30,848 nt of DNA from a virus: the IMG/VR virus record IMGVR_UViG_3300012919_001543, positions 1 to 30,848 of that record. One strand, 5' to 3'. Under the pieces are notes generated by a model. That model was not told where the DNA came from. It saw only the letters and a list, made by a program, of their open reading frames with translations, and did not search any database. Positions 29,332 through 30,848 of the stretch are shown in pieces. Position 1 is the stretch's first letter. Each line of letters starts with the position of its first letter. The position numbers and the translations under genes were made by a program.

Positions 29332-30061
29332 TCCAAAATACAATATGGTAGCAGGTGATTGGGCTAACACGCCAAACAATTGGTTCAATGAAAAACCTAT
29401 ACTTGGTGACTGGACAGTAAATCGGAATCCGGATAACAATAAATGTCAGCCTTCAACTGTAACTGTGGAATATGAACTTGGAACTATAACATATAAAAAC
29501 AACAATCTTGGCTATAGAGGTGCTGATTTTACCGGCAATGGTGGAGTAATAGGCGACAGTTTTGTTTATGGAACAGGCGTAAAAAATCCTTTTGCACAAC
29601 AACTTAACATTGACAATTTAGGTGCACCAGCTAGTAGCAATGATGAAATAACCAAAACTGCAATACAATATATCAACAATTTTAAACCACCATTTGTAAT
29701 TGTATGTTGGACCTTTGCACATCGCAGAGAATGGGTCGATGAAAATTTTGATACTGTAAAGATATTTAGACGTGCAGATTGGCATAATAATTCTAGTATT
29801 AAACCAACTGATGTAGAACTTGCATTTGCTGAAATATCCAATAATGGATATAACTACTATACATGGCTCAAAAATAAAATGTTGTTAGAGCTTTTTTGTG
29901 ATAAAAATTTTGTTCAATTAATACAAGTACACAACAATATTATATGGCGTGAAAACATTGAATATGATCTAGGTCTTGCAGTGGATAATCTACACCCAGG
30001 ACAGGGCTGGCACGATGCAATGACAAAATATTTAAAAGAAAAATTAAAAAAAGATGCATAA
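29312..30061 (+). CDS. SGNH/GDSL-like hydrolase
   Basis: 249 residues from ATG 29312, preceded by AGAAGGA nine bases upstream. The frame is open to an ATG at 29195, but that part runs inside the radical SAM gene with no ribosome site. GVIGDSFVYGTGV at about 78-90 carries the nucleophile S83 in G-D-S; D225 and H228 in DNLHPG near the end complete the catalytic pair. The Gly and Asn blocks of the family are not obvious, so the subfamily is unclear. SGNH enzymes remove acyl groups from sugars, lipids or peptidoglycan. No signal peptide is seen. Confidence 0.75.
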   Translation: MQQPPHNPKYNMVAGDWANTPNNWFNEKPILGDWTVNRNPDNNKCQPSTVTVEYELGTITYKNNNLGYRGADFTGNGGVIGDSFVYGTGVKNPFAQQLNIDNLGAPASSNDEITKTAIQYINNFKPPFVIVCWTFAHRREWVDENFDTVKIFRRADWHNNSSIKPTDVELAFAEISNNGYNYYTWLKNKMLLELFCDKNFVQLIQVHNNIIWRENIEYDLGLAVDNLHPGQGWHDAMTKYLKEKLKKDA

Positions 30062-30066
30062 AGAGG

Positions 30067-30095
30067 TTGACCATTTAAGCAAGATGTCATACTAT
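30067..30095 (+). promoter_or_regulatory. Sigma70-like promoter before the MoxR-type ATPase
   Basis: TTGACC at 30067-30072, 17-nt spacer, TACTAT at 30090-30095; a shifted TATAAT at 30093-30098 would need a 20-nt spacer. The predicted leader is about 25 nt with an ATAGGAG ribosome site before the ATG at 30128. Confidence 0.7.
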
Positions 30096-30127
30096 AATAG
30101 TGTAGGTAGAAAAAATAGGAGTTGAAT

Positions 30128-30848
30128 ATGCCAGCAACAATGATAGAAGATCGCAGAACAGTAAACACTGTACAGTTGAAAAAGCAGGTTTTACGTGCTT
30201 TTAAACTGAAAAGACCACTGTTTATATGGGGTGGACCAGGTATTGGTAAATCTAACCTTATTGAGCAGATTGTTGATAGTGGCGATCTTGGCAAAGCATG
30301 TATGTTTGACATGCGATTAGGTTTGGTTGAGCCCACAGATATTCGTGGTGTTCCCTACTACAACAAAGAAACTGGAAAGATGGATTGGGCTGATCCAGTT
30401 GATCTTCCTAGTGAAGAAGTTGCTAAACAGTATGATACTATCGTATTGTTCCTAGATGAATTCAATCAGGCTGTACCAGCAGTACAGGCCGCAAGTTATC
30501 AGCTAGTTCTTAACAGACGTGTTGGACAGTACAAACTGCCTGACAATGTTGTTGTTATCGCGGCCGGTAACAGAGAAACTGACAAAGGTGTTTCTTACAG
30601 AATGCCAAAGCCGTTGGAGAATCGTTTTGGACACTTTGAATTGAAGTGTGAATTTGGTCCATGGTTGGATTGGGCTGTGAACAGATCAGTTCCTATTCAT
30701 TCTGATGTAGTTGGTTATCTTACTTGTCACAAGCAAGACTTGTATAACTTTGATCCAACTTCAAGTTCACGAGGCTTTGCTACTCCTAGAACTTGGGAGT
30801 TTGTAAGTGACAATCTTGAAGGTATTGAAGATACTGACTTTTCAGACA
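30128..30848 (+). CDS. MoxR-type AAA+ ATPase, 3' end cut by window
   Basis: 240 residues are visible before the window ends in frame. Walker A GGPGIGKS at 35-42, Walker B IVLFLDE at 105-111, and the sensor-1 region VVVIAAGNRETDKG follow the order of dynein-related MoxR/AAA_5 ATPases. PKPLENRFGHFEL is the arginine-finger region. MoxR ATPases act as chaperones, usually with a VWA-domain partner, to activate enzymes by metal or cofactor insertion. T4-like marine phages often carry this pair (recalled), so a VWA-protein gene is expected downstream. It has its own promoter and a clear ribosome site. Confidence 0.9.
   Translation, partial: MPATMIEDRRTVNTVQLKKQVLRAFKLKRPLFIWGGPGIGKSNLIEQIVDSGDLGKACMFDMRLGLVEPTDIRGVPYYNKETGKMDWADPVDLPSEEVAKQYDTIVLFLDEFNQAVPAVQAASYQLVLNRRVGQYKLPDNVVVIAAGNRETDKGVSYRMPKPLENRFGHFELKCEFGPWLDWAVNRSVPIHSDVVGYLTCHKQDLYNFDPTSSSRGFATPRTWEFVSDNLEGIEDTDFSD

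Noticed and set aside
1-30848. tRNA genes, CRISPR arrays, integrase, insertion sequences
   Set aside because: No cloverleaf-like T-loop sequence, spaced direct repeats, recombinase motifs or terminal inverted repeats were noticed.

Overview
The window is a block of tightly packed genes, all on the + strand, from a large T4-like (myovirus-type) bacteriophage. Diagnostic genes are a family-B DNA polymerase (gp43) with intact exonuclease and polymerase motifs, a gp45 sliding clamp, a T4-type RNase H/flap nuclease and a probable DsbA late-transcription protein. The DNA is AT-rich (my estimate is about 37% GC). Genes commonly join by ATGA/TAATG overlaps, and there is no integrase, tRNA gene or CRISPR array. 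AT-richness, small intergenic gaps, no photosynthesis genes and marine-alphaproteobacterial-looking accessory genes suggest a phage of a marine bacterium, perhaps SAR11-like. That host assignment is inference.

Layout. 1-3413: an unknown protein cut by the window edge, a His-rich and a Cys-rich small protein, a possible sulfotransferase-fold protein, and a lysis region (GH19 endolysin plus small membrane proteins). 3419-7447: promoter, dsbA, promoter, gp43, promoter, gp45. 7444-14003: a TGT/DpdA-like transglycosylase, a divergent QueD-like T-fold protein, a GT-B glycosyltransferase, a glycine-zipper envelope protein, GalE and GTP cyclohydrolase FolE. 14009-15197: a BMP/PnrA-type substrate-binding protein held between two near-identical terminators. 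15262-19740: a complete ABC importer (binding protein, ATPase, permease) run on into an arylsulfotransferase-like beta-propeller, a small coiled-coil protein and a 2OG-Fe(II) oxygenase. 19778-23233: a purine-type phosphoribosyltransferase, unknown genes, an Asp/Asn beta-hydroxylase-like protein and a short nucleotide-sugar dehydrogenase. 23233-24727: small membrane proteins and QueE. 24728-30848: a DoxX-like protein, a zinc ribbon, conserved phage unknowns, RNase H, an exported protein, a radical SAM/SPASM-like enzyme, an SGNH hydrolase and a MoxR-type AAA+ ATPase cut by the window end.

Two systems stand out. One is a probable 7-deazaguanine DNA-modification route: FolE, a QueD-like protein, QueE and a DpdA-like transglycosylase, scattered over 17 kb, with QueC not visible here. 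The other is nutrient import: a full NMT1/TauABC-type ABC transporter and a separate purine-nucleoside-type binding protein. A purine phosphoribosyltransferase nearby could feed imported bases into nucleotide pools.

Regulation is unusually legible. Seven promoters fit TTGACA or TTGACC, a spacer of exactly 17 nt, then a TANNNT -10 box with at least four consensus matches. An eighth resembles an extended -10 promoter and a ninth is weak. In front of gp43 and rnh the -10 box ends six bases before the ATG and no Shine-Dalgarno is visible, suggesting leaderless mRNAs. By eye I found no GCAGC or GCTGC in the whole window, and Ala-Ala pairs are written GCC/GCG-GCN despite the AT-rich codon use. This looks like avoidance of a GCWGC restriction or modification site.
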